8,016 nucleotides of DNA, from the NCBI GenBank assembly GCA_002309235.1, contig DBXA01000009.1, positions 1 through 8,016 of the forward strand, written 5' to 3'. A program made the position numbers and the translations under genes. This DNA comes from Christensenella sp. UBA1224 (GTDB lineage: Bacteria; Bacillota; Clostridia; Christensenellales; Aristaeellaceae). How positions within the stretch are numbered: the stretch's first letter is position 1; every line of letters starts with the position of its first letter. A model generated the notes under the pieces. That model saw only the letters and a program-made list of their open reading frames with translations. It ran no database searches and was not told where the DNA came from. Of the stretch, positions 1 through 5,427 are shown in pieces.

Positions 1-1
1 T

Positions 2-22
2 GTCATCAAGGTCATCGAATAA
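2..22 (+). CDS. Possible 3' end of a convergent plus-strand gene (last six codons)
   Basis: Frame 2 of the plus strand reads V-I-K-V-I-E followed by TAA at 20-22, and a strong plus-strand hairpin with a T tract begins 16 nt later. A gene that ends just before an intrinsic terminator is the simplest reading, and it would face sigH tail to tail. Only six residues are visible, so neither the product nor the existence of the gene can be established from this window; the frame choice rests on the stop-to-terminator spacing. Confidence 0.35.
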   Translation, partial: VIKVIE

Positions 23-38
23 ATCACGAGGTAAAAGT

Positions 39-73
39 GAGGCTGCCCCTTTAGGGGACAGCCTCGTTTTTTT
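39..73. terminator. Intrinsic terminator, strongest on the plus strand, possibly bidirectional
   Basis: The arms GAGGCTG-CCCC (39-49) and GGGG-A-CAGCCTC (54-65) form an 11-bp GC-rich stem with a four-base TTTA loop and a single bulged A. The plus strand continues GTTTTTTTATCTTTTTT, a classic U tract, so it terminates transcription coming from the left. Read on the minus strand, the stem is followed by only a TTTT run (33-36 complement), and A-T pairing flanks the stem, so it can plausibly also end the sigH operon, whose stop codon lies 25 nt upstream of the hairpin. Confidence 0.85.
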
Positions 74-90
74 ATCTTTTTTGCGGGCTT

Positions 91-711
91 CTATACCTGT
101 TTTTTCTCAGCCAGATACCTGAGCGCCTTTTTTTTGATGCGCTGCATCGCATTGTCGATGCTCTTCTCACTTCGTCCGAGTTCTCTGGATATTTGCAGAT
201 AACTCCTGCCATCCATATACATCATGAGGACCTGCTTCTCCAGTACGGTAAGATTTCCGATCAGTTTTTCCTGTATGCTGTGCATATCCTCTTCATCGAT
301 GATCTGCTGCTCCGGATCGGAAATACCGGAATCGATGGCTTCCAGCCTCTCCCTTGCACTATCCGTAAACAGATTGCTGTTGAGCGATACATACGTATTC
401 ATAGGGATATGCTTCTGTCTGCTCGCCATGCGTATCGCCGTCATGATCTGACGTTTGATGCACATTTCCGCGAAAGCACGGAACGAGAAATGCCTGTCGG
501 CTCTATAATCCCTGATAGACTTATAAAGCCCTATCATGCCCTCCTGCACGATATCCTCGTGATCCGCACCCATCAGGAAGTACCCGTGTGCCTCTGAACG
601 GACGAGAAACTTGTATTTATCGAGGAGTATCTCCACAGCGGCAGAATCGCCGTTTTGAGCTTCCGCTGCTGTCTCTTCATCTGTCATCTTACTCCAGCGC
701 TCACTATCCAC
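91..711 (-). CDS. sigH: RNA polymerase sigma-H factor (sporulation/transition-state sigma)
   Basis: Alternative sigma factor of the sigma-70 family. In Bacillus and Clostridium relatives, SigH directs core RNA polymerase to early-sporulation and post-exponential genes. The 206-residue length fits the family. Sigma region 2 covers about residues 25-95, with the hallmark stretch GADHEDIVQEGMIGLYKSIR (49-68). SRQKHIP follows at 97-103. Region 4, with its helix-turn-helix, lies at about 150-197 (DGRSYLQISRELGRSEKSID and onward). The start used is a GTG at 711, 5 nt after the yacP stop; family members usually carry several residues before the T/S-DEE segment, which supports it. An ATG at 687 with GGAG four bases upstream is a real alternative (198 aa). 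It is the last gene of the operon and is followed by the 39-73 hairpin. No separate promoter was seen in front of it, so expression probably depends on the operon promoter, though an internal promoter within yacP cannot be excluded. Confidence 0.95.
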   Translation of the reverse strand: MDSERWSKMTDEETAAEAQNGDSAAVEILLDKYKFLVRSEAHGYFLMGADHEDIVQEGMIGLYKSIRDYRADRHFSFRAFAEMCIKRQIMTAIRMASRQKHIPMNTYVSLNSNLFTDSARERLEAIDSGISDPEQQIIDEEDMHSIQEKLIGNLTVLEKQVLMMYMDGRSYLQISRELGRSEKSIDNAMQRIKKKALRYLAEKKQV

Positions 712-716
712 AGCTT

Positions 717-1268
717 TTACCCATCCTGATCATTGCCAAGCCGCATCTTCTCAAGCTGCCTGCGCGTTTCCTCCGGCAGGTGATCCATTATGGTGCCGCC
801 GCCGGTCCTTGCTGTCACAGGCCGTACCTTGACCTCCTGAGGATGCCTGACTTCCTCTATCATGCGCAGGAGTTCCCGCGCGGATATGCGGATAGCTCCC
901 CTTCCCATGGTTATCGTCTGTTCCAGGCTGTCGCTCGTTGCTACGCGCAGGACGATCCTCCCGTAAGAAGCCCTTTCCGAAAGCTCATCGCACATACGTT
1001 CGATGTAATGGTCCGCAGTCTCCCCCTTGCGGGTATAGATAACGGACACCGTAGAGGGTACCTGCTCTATGGAACGGTCTGTGCGTTCGCTCTTCCACGC
1101 ATCGAACACGATCATGACCTGTTCACCGGTGTAGCCCGAGTAATCCGACAGTGCATGTATCAGGTCTTCTCTGGCCTCTGAAAGGGATTTCTGGCTGAGC
1201 AGGCCTTTCCAGGCGTTGAGCACGTTATAACCGTCTACGATGAGGACAGTAGGGATATCGGCAGACAT
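717..1268 (-). CDS. yacP: NYN-domain ribosome-associated endoribonuclease YacP/Rae1
   Basis: A 183-residue NYN (PIN-like) protein of the YacP family; the Bacillus subtilis member, Rae1, cleaves mRNA in the ribosomal A site. Visible family motifs are IVDGYNVLNAW near the N-terminus (Asp12, Asn15), VFDAW with Asp56, GETADHYIE with Asp86 and ATSDSLEQ with Asp113; Asp12, Asp86 and Asp113 are the likely metal-binding acidic residues. The SARELLRMIEE segment (129-139) is also typical. The start is the ATG at 1268, which shares bases with the rlmB stop in a TGATG overlap; a GTG one codon upstream is unlikely. A GGGG stretch about 10 nt upstream could serve as a weak Shine-Dalgarno, and coupling to rlmB translation is likely. 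Its position between rlmB and sigH is the standard Bacillota order. Cleavage at the A site is inferred from the family, not from this sequence. Confidence 0.93.
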   Translation of the reverse strand: MSADIPTVLIVDGYNVLNAWKGLLSQKSLSEAREDLIHALSDYSGYTGEQVMIVFDAWKSERTDRSIEQVPSTVSVIYTRKGETADHYIERMCDELSERASYGRIVLRVATSDSLEQTITMGRGAIRISARELLRMIEEVRHPQEVKVRPVTARTGGGTIMDHLPEETRRQLEKMRLGNDQDG

Positions 1269-2431
1269 CACATCGCCCCGCGAGCCCTGCGTATTTCATA
1301 GAGCAGTATGCCCGCCGCTACGGAAGCGTTCAACGATTCCATGCCGTTTTCCATCGGCAGGGAAACAACTCTGTCGCAGGTGCTGCGCACAAGGGGACCT
1401 ATGCCGTCACCCTCGGAACCTATAACAAGGCATATGCTTCCGGTAAGATCGGTGCCGTATACATTTTCGCCATCAGACGCTGCAGCTACAAGCCAGATAC
1501 CGTGCTCCTTCAAGGTATCAAGGGCCTGGCGCAGATTGCCTACTTTTGCTACTGCAATGTGCTCCAAAGCGCCTGCGGATGCCTTCACGGCAGCAGGTAC
1601 GAGACCGGCGGCCCGCCTTTCGGGCACGATCACACCATGTGCTCCCGCGGCGGCAGCGCTGCGGAGGATCGCACCTAAATTATGGGGATCCGTTACCCCG
1701 TCAAGGGCTACAAAGAACGGCTCCTCTCCCCTCTCCTCCGGGATCTTGAGAAGATCGGCAAGCTCTGCGTATTCACCGGCAGAGGCATAGGCGACCATGC
1801 CCTGGTGATTGGGATAGACCGCGTCGAGCCTTTTCCTGTCCACTTCCTGTACCACGATGCCCGCCTGGCGAGCACGCGCGATGATCTCTACCGCCGAACC
1901 TGTCAGCCCGCGGGCGACGAGCAGCCGCTCGATCGGCCTGCCCGCGTTGATCGCCTCCCGGATGGGATTGCGGCCGGCGAGTATGTTCTCAGCCGGTTCC
2001 TGCTTTTCAGGCATATCATATACAGGGGCACGTTCGAAACGCGGCCTTTCGGGCCTCATGGCTTCAGGCCGCTTCTCCATACGAGTATCGGGACGTGCGC
2101 TCCTGCCAAAGCGAGGCTCAGGCATACGCACCGGACGGGATGATTTACCGAATTGAGGGGATGATATGCGCACAGGGCGCTGATCCCTGCCGAAGCGGGG
2201 CTCAGGCATGCGTTCCGGGCGTGTACTTCTCTCATAACTGCCGAATGATCTTCGAGCGCCTTCGTAGCGAGAGCTTTCCTCTCTTCTACCGAATGATCTC
2301 TGTTCACCGAAAGCCCTGCCGGATCCGTTCATACGGCCTCCCCGGCCCGCATAACTGTCCCTTCTGCCATACCTGCCTTTATCACCGCGCGGAAAACGGT
2401 TTCCGGAACCTTTGTTGTTATAACCTGCCAT
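1268..2431 (-). CDS. rlmB: 23S rRNA (guanosine-2'-O-)-methyltransferase RlmB with long Arg-rich N-terminal extension
   Basis: SpoU-family (SPOUT-fold, trefoil-knot) methyltransferase that transfers a methyl group from S-adenosylmethionine to a 23S rRNA guanosine (Gm2251 in E. coli numbering). The conserved part begins near residue 148 with ILAGRNPIREAI, the small substrate-binding domain. The catalytic domain follows: motif 1 is DGVTDPHNLGAILRSA (244-259), motif 2 LVIGSEGDGIG (335-345) and motif 3 SLPMENGMESLNASVAAGI (357-375) with Asn368. At 387 residues it is about 140 longer than a typical RlmB of about 250. The excess is an Arg/Gly/Ser/Pro/Phe-rich, probably disordered N-terminus with RG and FG steps and a 14-residue tandem repeat. 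The extension is in frame with no internal stop. The start ATG at 2431 has AGGAG nine bases upstream, formed by the last codons of mrnC, so this start is well supported. The stop overlaps the yacP start. Confidence 0.95.
   Translation of the reverse strand: MAGYNNKGSGNRFPRGDKGRYGRRDSYAGRGGRMNGSGRAFGEQRSFGRREESSRYEGARRSFGSYERSTRPERMPEPRFGRDQRPVRISSPQFGKSSRPVRMPEPRFGRSARPDTRMEKRPEAMRPERPRFERAPVYDMPEKQEPAENILAGRNPIREAINAGRPIERLLVARGLTGSAVEIIARARQAGIVVQEVDRKRLDAVYPNHQGMVAYASAGEYAELADLLKIPEERGEEPFFVALDGVTDPHNLGAILRSAAAAGAHGVIVPERRAAGLVPAAVKASAGALEHIAVAKVGNLRQALDTLKEHGIWLVAAASDGENVYGTDLTGSICLVIGSEGDGIGPLVRSTCDRVVSLPMENGMESLNASVAAGILLYEIRRARGAM
2096..2221 (-). repeat. Three 42-bp tandem coding repeats in the rlmB N-terminal extension
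   Basis: Codons 71-112 of rlmB consist of three consecutive 14-codon units, beginning RPERMPEPRFGR, RPVRISSPQFGK and RPVRMPEPRFGR, each with two further residues. Units one and three differ mainly by one residue in the first twelve; the middle unit is more diverged. The pattern RP-x-R-MPEPRFGR suggests internal duplication. Arginine-rich segments on either side (residues 11-66 and 113-135) share the composition but not a clear period. Confidence 0.8.
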
Positions 2432-2434
2432 TTA

Positions 2435-2830
2435 TCATATCTCCTTTTTATTGATCTCATCCGTCTTCTGAACAGCCAAAAGCATGATCTCCTCTATACG
2501 CGCTGTGTCTTTGCGTATCGAGAGCCACCCAAGCAGCGCTTCAAGACCTGTCGCCCTCTGATACTCCGCCGGATCCGCGTTCTTTGGCGGATGCTGCTTC
2601 GTATTGCGCGCCCTGCGTACGACATCCTTTTCTTCCTGCGTAAGCTTTTCCTCGATACAGGCCAGAACCTCGCTTTGGGCATGGGCACAGACACGGCGGG
2701 AAGCCGCATTCTGGAGCGTCTTCATAGATCCGCCTTCCACCAGTAAATGCCTTCGGATAAAGTAATCGTATATGGTATCACCCAGGAACGCGAGCTCCAG
2801 GGAACCCGGCTGGCGTTTGATCTCGTCCAT
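2435..2830 (-). CDS. mrnC: Mini-ribonuclease III (23S rRNA maturation)
   Basis: A 131-residue RNase III-like protein with a catalytic domain but no double-stranded-RNA-binding domain, as expected for MrnC, which in B. subtilis trims both ends of 23S rRNA from its precursor stem. Family signatures are LELAFLGDTIYDYFIRRHLL (11-30) with the catalytic-type Asp18, RARNTKQHPPKNADPAEYQ (73-91) and TGLEALLGWL (94-103) with the acidic Glu97. The length matches the family. The ATG at 2830 overlaps the upstream sugar-kinase stop as TGATG, with GGAGGG three bases before it, which makes translation coupled to the kinase gene. Its 3' end carries the AGGAG used by rlmB, 3 nt downstream of its stop codon. 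Neighbours rlmB, yacP and sigH are the usual ones; the usual upstream neighbour cysS is absent. Confidence 0.95.
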   Translation of the reverse strand: MDEIKRQPGSLELAFLGDTIYDYFIRRHLLVEGGSMKTLQNAASRRVCAHAQSEVLACIEEKLTQEEKDVVRRARNTKQHPPKNADPAEYQRATGLEALLGWLSIRKDTARIEEIMLLAVQKTDEINKKEI

Positions 2831-4302
2831 CAGCCCTCCATAAGCCGCAAAAGCCGACCATAAGCATCATCCCACATGGATCTCTCCGTTTCGGAAGGCA
2901 GCCATTCCCTGGTTGGGAAGGATCTGGCCGAGACCTGCCTGAGCTCCTTAAGCCCGGAAATATCTCCCAGCGCCATCGCCTGTACCAGCAGGTTTCCTAT
3001 CGCCGTACCTTCGGAAGGCTCCGTGATCACGCTCTTCCCGATCGCCTGGGCTGTCAGGCGGTTCAGCATAGTGTTCTTGCAGCCGCCGCCGACTACGTGC
3101 ACGACGTCTATCCTGCGGCCAAGAAGGTGCTCCTCCATCTGCTCAACACCCCAGCGGTATTTCAAAGCCAGTCCTTCATATACGATCCTTGCGATCTCGC
3201 CCTTCGTCTCCGGGACCTTCTGCCCTGTCTCCCTGCAGTAGTCCCTAATCTTCTCCGGCATATTTCCCGGCGTCAGGAACCGGTTGTCATCCACATCGAT
3301 CACTGACACGAAGGAAGGAGCCTTTTCGGCAAGCAGCATGATCTCACCGTAATCCTCGGTATCTCCCTGCCTGTCCCACTCCCTCTTGCATTCCTGTATG
3401 ATCCACAGACCCATGATGTTCCGGAGCAGCCTCACCGTACCGCAGACACCGCCCTCATTGGTGTAATTCGCCTTAAGGACCAGAGGCGTCCGCATGGGCT
3501 CCTTCGTCTCCGTCCCCAGGAGCGACCATGTACCGGAGCTGATATAGGCAAAGCTATCACCGCTTGCCGGTACAGCCGCTACCGCAGACGCCGTATCATG
3601 CGAGCCGACCGCTATCAGCGGGATATCCCCAAAGCCGAGTTCCTTTTTCAGCCTGCCGCGCAGCGTCCCCGCGCTCTGTATATCCGTAAGCGGTGCGAAA
3701 GGGATGCCCATCCTGTCAAGCAGTTCCCTGTCCCAGTCACGCGTGCCCGGATCTGTCATCTGGCTGGTAGAGGCGATCGTATATTCCGTAGCTGCTTCTC
3801 CTGTCAGGAAATACGCAAAAAGATCCGGCATGAACAGCAGCTTGTCCGCGTTTTCAAGGGCAATATCCCGGTCAAAACGCATGGCAAGGAGTTGATAGAG
3901 GGTATTGAAGCTGTTGAAGGCAAGGCCCGTATGCGCGAAGATCTCTTCCCTTGGCATGATCTCGCACGCTTTTTCCATCATACCCTCCGTCCGGGAATCC
4001 CTGTAATGGACGGGCAGGGACATGAGCCTTCCCTTTTTGTCGATAAGTCCGAAATCCACTCCCCAGGTATCGATACCGCAGGCATCTATCCTGACGCCTT
4101 CTTTTTTCGCCTTTTCAAAGGCGTTCAGTATCTCCCGGTACAGACGGGGAAAATCCCACACCAGGGTATTGCCCAGCATTACAGGTTCATTCGGGAAACG
4201 GTGCAGCTCCCTTATACTGAGGGTCTCTCCGTCAAATTCACCGAGCATTGCCCTGCCCGATGAAGCACCGAAGTCAAAACCCAGAAGGGTCCTCTTACCC
4301 AT
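2830..4302 (-). CDS. rhaB: Rhamnulokinase-like FGGY-family sugar kinase
   Basis: Probable L-rhamnulokinase, which phosphorylates L-rhamnulose with ATP to L-rhamnulose 1-phosphate in cytoplasmic rhamnose breakdown. The 490 residues match the family length. Similarity to RhaB runs the whole length: FDFGASSGR (9-17), ELHRFPNEP (32-40), CGIDTWGVDFGLID (75-88), HYRDSRTEGMM (99-109), NTLYQLLAM (133-141), VGSHDTASAV (232-241) with the likely catalytic base Asp236, SSGTWSLLG (255-263), NIMGLWIIQE (295-304) and the nucleotide-binding VGGGCKNTMLNRL (404-416). The GASSGR signature favours RhaB over xylulo-, glycerol- or fuculokinases, but the substrate is not proven. The ATG at 4302 has GGAGG eight bases upstream and lies about 43 nt after the likely transcription start. 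It is the first gene of the mrnC-rlmB-yacP-sigH operon, with no rhaA, rhaD, transporter or regulator nearby, which is odd for a catabolic gene. Confidence 0.92.
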   Translation of the reverse strand: MGKRTLLGFDFGASSGRAMLGEFDGETLSIRELHRFPNEPVMLGNTLVWDFPRLYREILNAFEKAKKEGVRIDACGIDTWGVDFGLIDKKGRLMSLPVHYRDSRTEGMMEKACEIMPREEIFAHTGLAFNSFNTLYQLLAMRFDRDIALENADKLLFMPDLFAYFLTGEAATEYTIASTSQMTDPGTRDWDRELLDRMGIPFAPLTDIQSAGTLRGRLKKELGFGDIPLIAVGSHDTASAVAAVPASGDSFAYISSGTWSLLGTETKEPMRTPLVLKANYTNEGGVCGTVRLLRNIMGLWIIQECKREWDRQGDTEDYGEIMLLAEKAPSFVSVIDVDDNRFLTPGNMPEKIRDYCRETGQKVPETKGEIARIVYEGLALKYRWGVEQMEEHLLGRRIDVVHVVGGGCKNTMLNRLTAQAIGKSVITEPSEGTAIGNLLVQAMALGDISGLKELRQVSARSFPTREWLPSETERSMWDDAYGRLLRLMEG

Positions 4303-4351
4303 GCCGATGTCCTCCGTCAGTGAAATAAAATCATCAAATTTATCATAAGGT

Positions 4352-4379
4352 ATTATAGCACATAAACGTTACTATTCAA
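4352..4379 (-). promoter_or_regulatory. Vegetative (sigma-A type) promoter with extended -10 for the rhaB-mrnC-rlmB-yacP-sigH operon
   Basis: On the minus strand, a -35 element TTGAAT (4379-4374) is separated by 16 bases from a perfect -10 TATAAT (4357-4352), which is directly preceded by TGC, an extended -10 motif. Transcription would begin near 4345, leaving a leader of roughly 43 nt before the rhaB ATG with its GGAGG. It is the only clear promoter found ahead of the five-gene run, so it probably drives sigH as well. The sequence match is strong; the start point is inferred. Confidence 0.85.
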
Positions 4380-4476
4380 ATATTACAGTTTTTTCTCAGC
4401 GGGATACAGACCGTATTCTGTCGTTTTCGACGGATTTTGTATTATTCGTAACTTTCCTGCAACTTCCTAGCAAAAA

Positions 4477-4590
4477 ACATCCACACAAATCCTCGACTTA
4501 TCCACAGTTTTCTGCTTGTAATTGAGCCGTTATCCGATGTTTTCCACAGTTTTCGCTGTGGATACCCTTGTTCGTAAAAAGTTATCCACA
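4477..4590. promoter_or_regulatory. Cluster of five DnaA-box-like 9-mers, helically phased
   Basis: Two perfect TTATCCACA boxes lie at 4498-4506 and 4582-4590, a one-mismatch TTTTCCACA at 4540-4548 and a two-mismatch ACATCCACA at 4477-4485, all on the plus strand. A one-mismatch box in inverse orientation (GTATCCACA on the minus strand) lies at 4557-4565. The same-orientation boxes start 21, 42 and 42 bp apart, close to whole helical turns, which would place bound DnaA on one face of the DNA. The boxes at 4540 and 4557 form an inverted repeat, TCCACAG (4543-4549) and CTGTGGA (4556-4562), around six bases. A/T-rich DNA follows at 4601-4630. Three boxes are followed by G, as is common at origins. 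No dnaA or dnaN is in the window; possible roles are DnaA titration, transcriptional control of the adjacent operon, or a replication origin separated from dnaA. Confidence 0.75.
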
Positions 4591-4833
4591 GGTCGATCGA
4601 ATCGTTTTTTATTTGTTCGCATATATTCATCGTCTTCATCAATTCCCGTAACAACCGTGTAATCTGTCGGATCTATTTGCAAAACAGTTCGATATTTTCC
4701 TGCAGGATCGTGATACTGTTTACGGCATGAGGCAGTACTGTGTCATGCTGCGCACCAATTTGCCCGGAAGGCATAACCAAAGCCTGTCTTCTCCTGAAAG
4801 CAGCCGGGAAATCGTGAATGCAGGCTGTTGGTA

Positions 4834-5427
4834 TCAGCCCAAGGTATTTTCCCAGCATTCGGGAAAGAGAGAATACAGACTCCTGCCCATACGCCTTTCG
4901 AGATCTTCCTTGATGTCGAAGTACGCCTGCCACTTCTCCCGTATGCCCGGTGCAGTTCCATGCCTGAGGACAACGTTCACGAGCCTTTTTTCCATCAGGC
5001 ATACGCCTTCATTCCACGATATCGCATCGCACAATTGCACAATGCGGTCGTAATCATCAAACACATACCCCGCAAGTGATCTTTTGATGCGGGCATACTC
5101 ATCATCCGTCACATCGATCGCTCCGAGGTAACCTTCCATCCGTTTATCCGGAAAGGAATGCGTAATGCAGATCCTGGCGCATTCGGGCTGCCCCTTGTCC
5201 ATCATGAGGTCATGACCCGCTATCACATGGTGCATGCCTCTCACGCCCTCATAGCGCCCTATATCGTGCATGAGACCTGTGATATATGCTCTCTCCTCAT
5301 CAATGCCTATCGCCCCGGCGATCAGCCCGGCCGCCCGCGCAACTCCCAAAGAATGCGCACGCCACGGGCCGGGATTCAACTCATTTGCCCAATCGAGCAG
5401 TTTCAGGGCTTCCTGTCTGTCAAACAT
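4834..5427 (-). CDS. HD-domain phosphohydrolase family protein, specific substrate unknown
   Basis: A 197-residue protein of the HD superfamily of metal-dependent phosphohydrolases, with no other recognisable domain, signal peptide or membrane segment, so probably cytoplasmic. The metal-binding series is visible: His25 in RAHSLGVA, the paired His54-Asp55 in GLMHDIGRYEG, further histidines at 66-67 and 72, His90 in CITHSF, and Asp134 in QLCDAISW. The fold fits a small stand-alone HD enzyme acting on a nucleotide or other phosphoester; nothing in the sequence fixes the substrate, and no gene symbol is justified. The ATG at 5427 lies inside the last codons of tsaD, with an 8-nt overlap, and has GGAGG six bases upstream, so it is translated together with tsaD. 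This may mean a link to tRNA modification or nucleotide turnover, but the pairing alone does not show it. Confidence 0.88.
   Translation of the reverse strand: MFDRQEALKLLDWANELNPGPWRAHSLGVARAAGLIAGAIGIDEERAYITGLMHDIGRYEGVRGMHHVIAGHDLMMDKGQPECARICITHSFPDKRMEGYLGAIDVTDDEYARIKRSLAGYVFDDYDRIVQLCDAISWNEGVCLMEKRLVNVVLRHGTAPGIREKWQAYFDIKEDLERRMGRSLYSLFPECWENTLG

Larger units (their letters stand above)
4303..4833. other. 531-bp intergenic region between the tsaD-HD unit and the rhaB-sigH operon
   Basis: From low to high coordinates it holds the rhaB 5' leader and promoter in an A/T-rich block (about three quarters A+T over 4321-4400), an imperfect palindrome at 4418-4433 (CTGTCG-TTTT-CGACGG), a cluster of DnaA-box-like sites at 4477-4590, and an A/T-rich patch at 4601-4630. 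The stretch 4640-4833 has no recognised gene, only a 33-codon open frame at 4673-4774 of doubtful status. I see no convincing T-tract terminator for the HD-domain gene, so read-through into this region from upstream is possible. Confidence 0.7.

Noticed and set aside
588..1181. 197-residue plus-strand open frame
   Set aside because: Antisense to yacP and the start of sigH, with no recognisable domain; a shadow of the real genes.
2096..2221. CRISPR-like direct repeats
   Set aside because: The 42-bp units are contiguous, imperfect and in frame with rlmB, with no unique spacers between them.
2056..2307. Minus-strand 83-residue alternative frame in the rlmB N-terminal region
   Set aside because: It overlaps the arginine-rich extension in another frame. 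The rlmB frame has a strong ribosome binding site, runs into the conserved domains without a stop and carries the in-frame 14-codon repeat.
3598..4263. 221-residue plus-strand open frame
   Set aside because: It lies wholly antisense to the well-conserved rhamnulokinase gene and shows no family motif; it is a by-product of that gene's codon use.
4477..4640. Chromosomal replication origin (oriC) proper
   Set aside because: The boxes and neighbouring A/T-rich DNA are suggestive, but dnaA, dnaN and rpmH are absent, no clear DnaA-trio series is visible, and genes on both sides run in the same direction, so secA-prfB-tsaD would be head-on to a fork leaving this site. Kept only as one possibility that a GC-skew plot would settle.
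4442..4654. 70-residue minus-strand protein across the DnaA-box region
   Set aside because: Its repeated Lys-Leu-Trp steps come simply from the repeated CTGTGGA of the boxes; there is no good ribosome binding site and no recognisable family.
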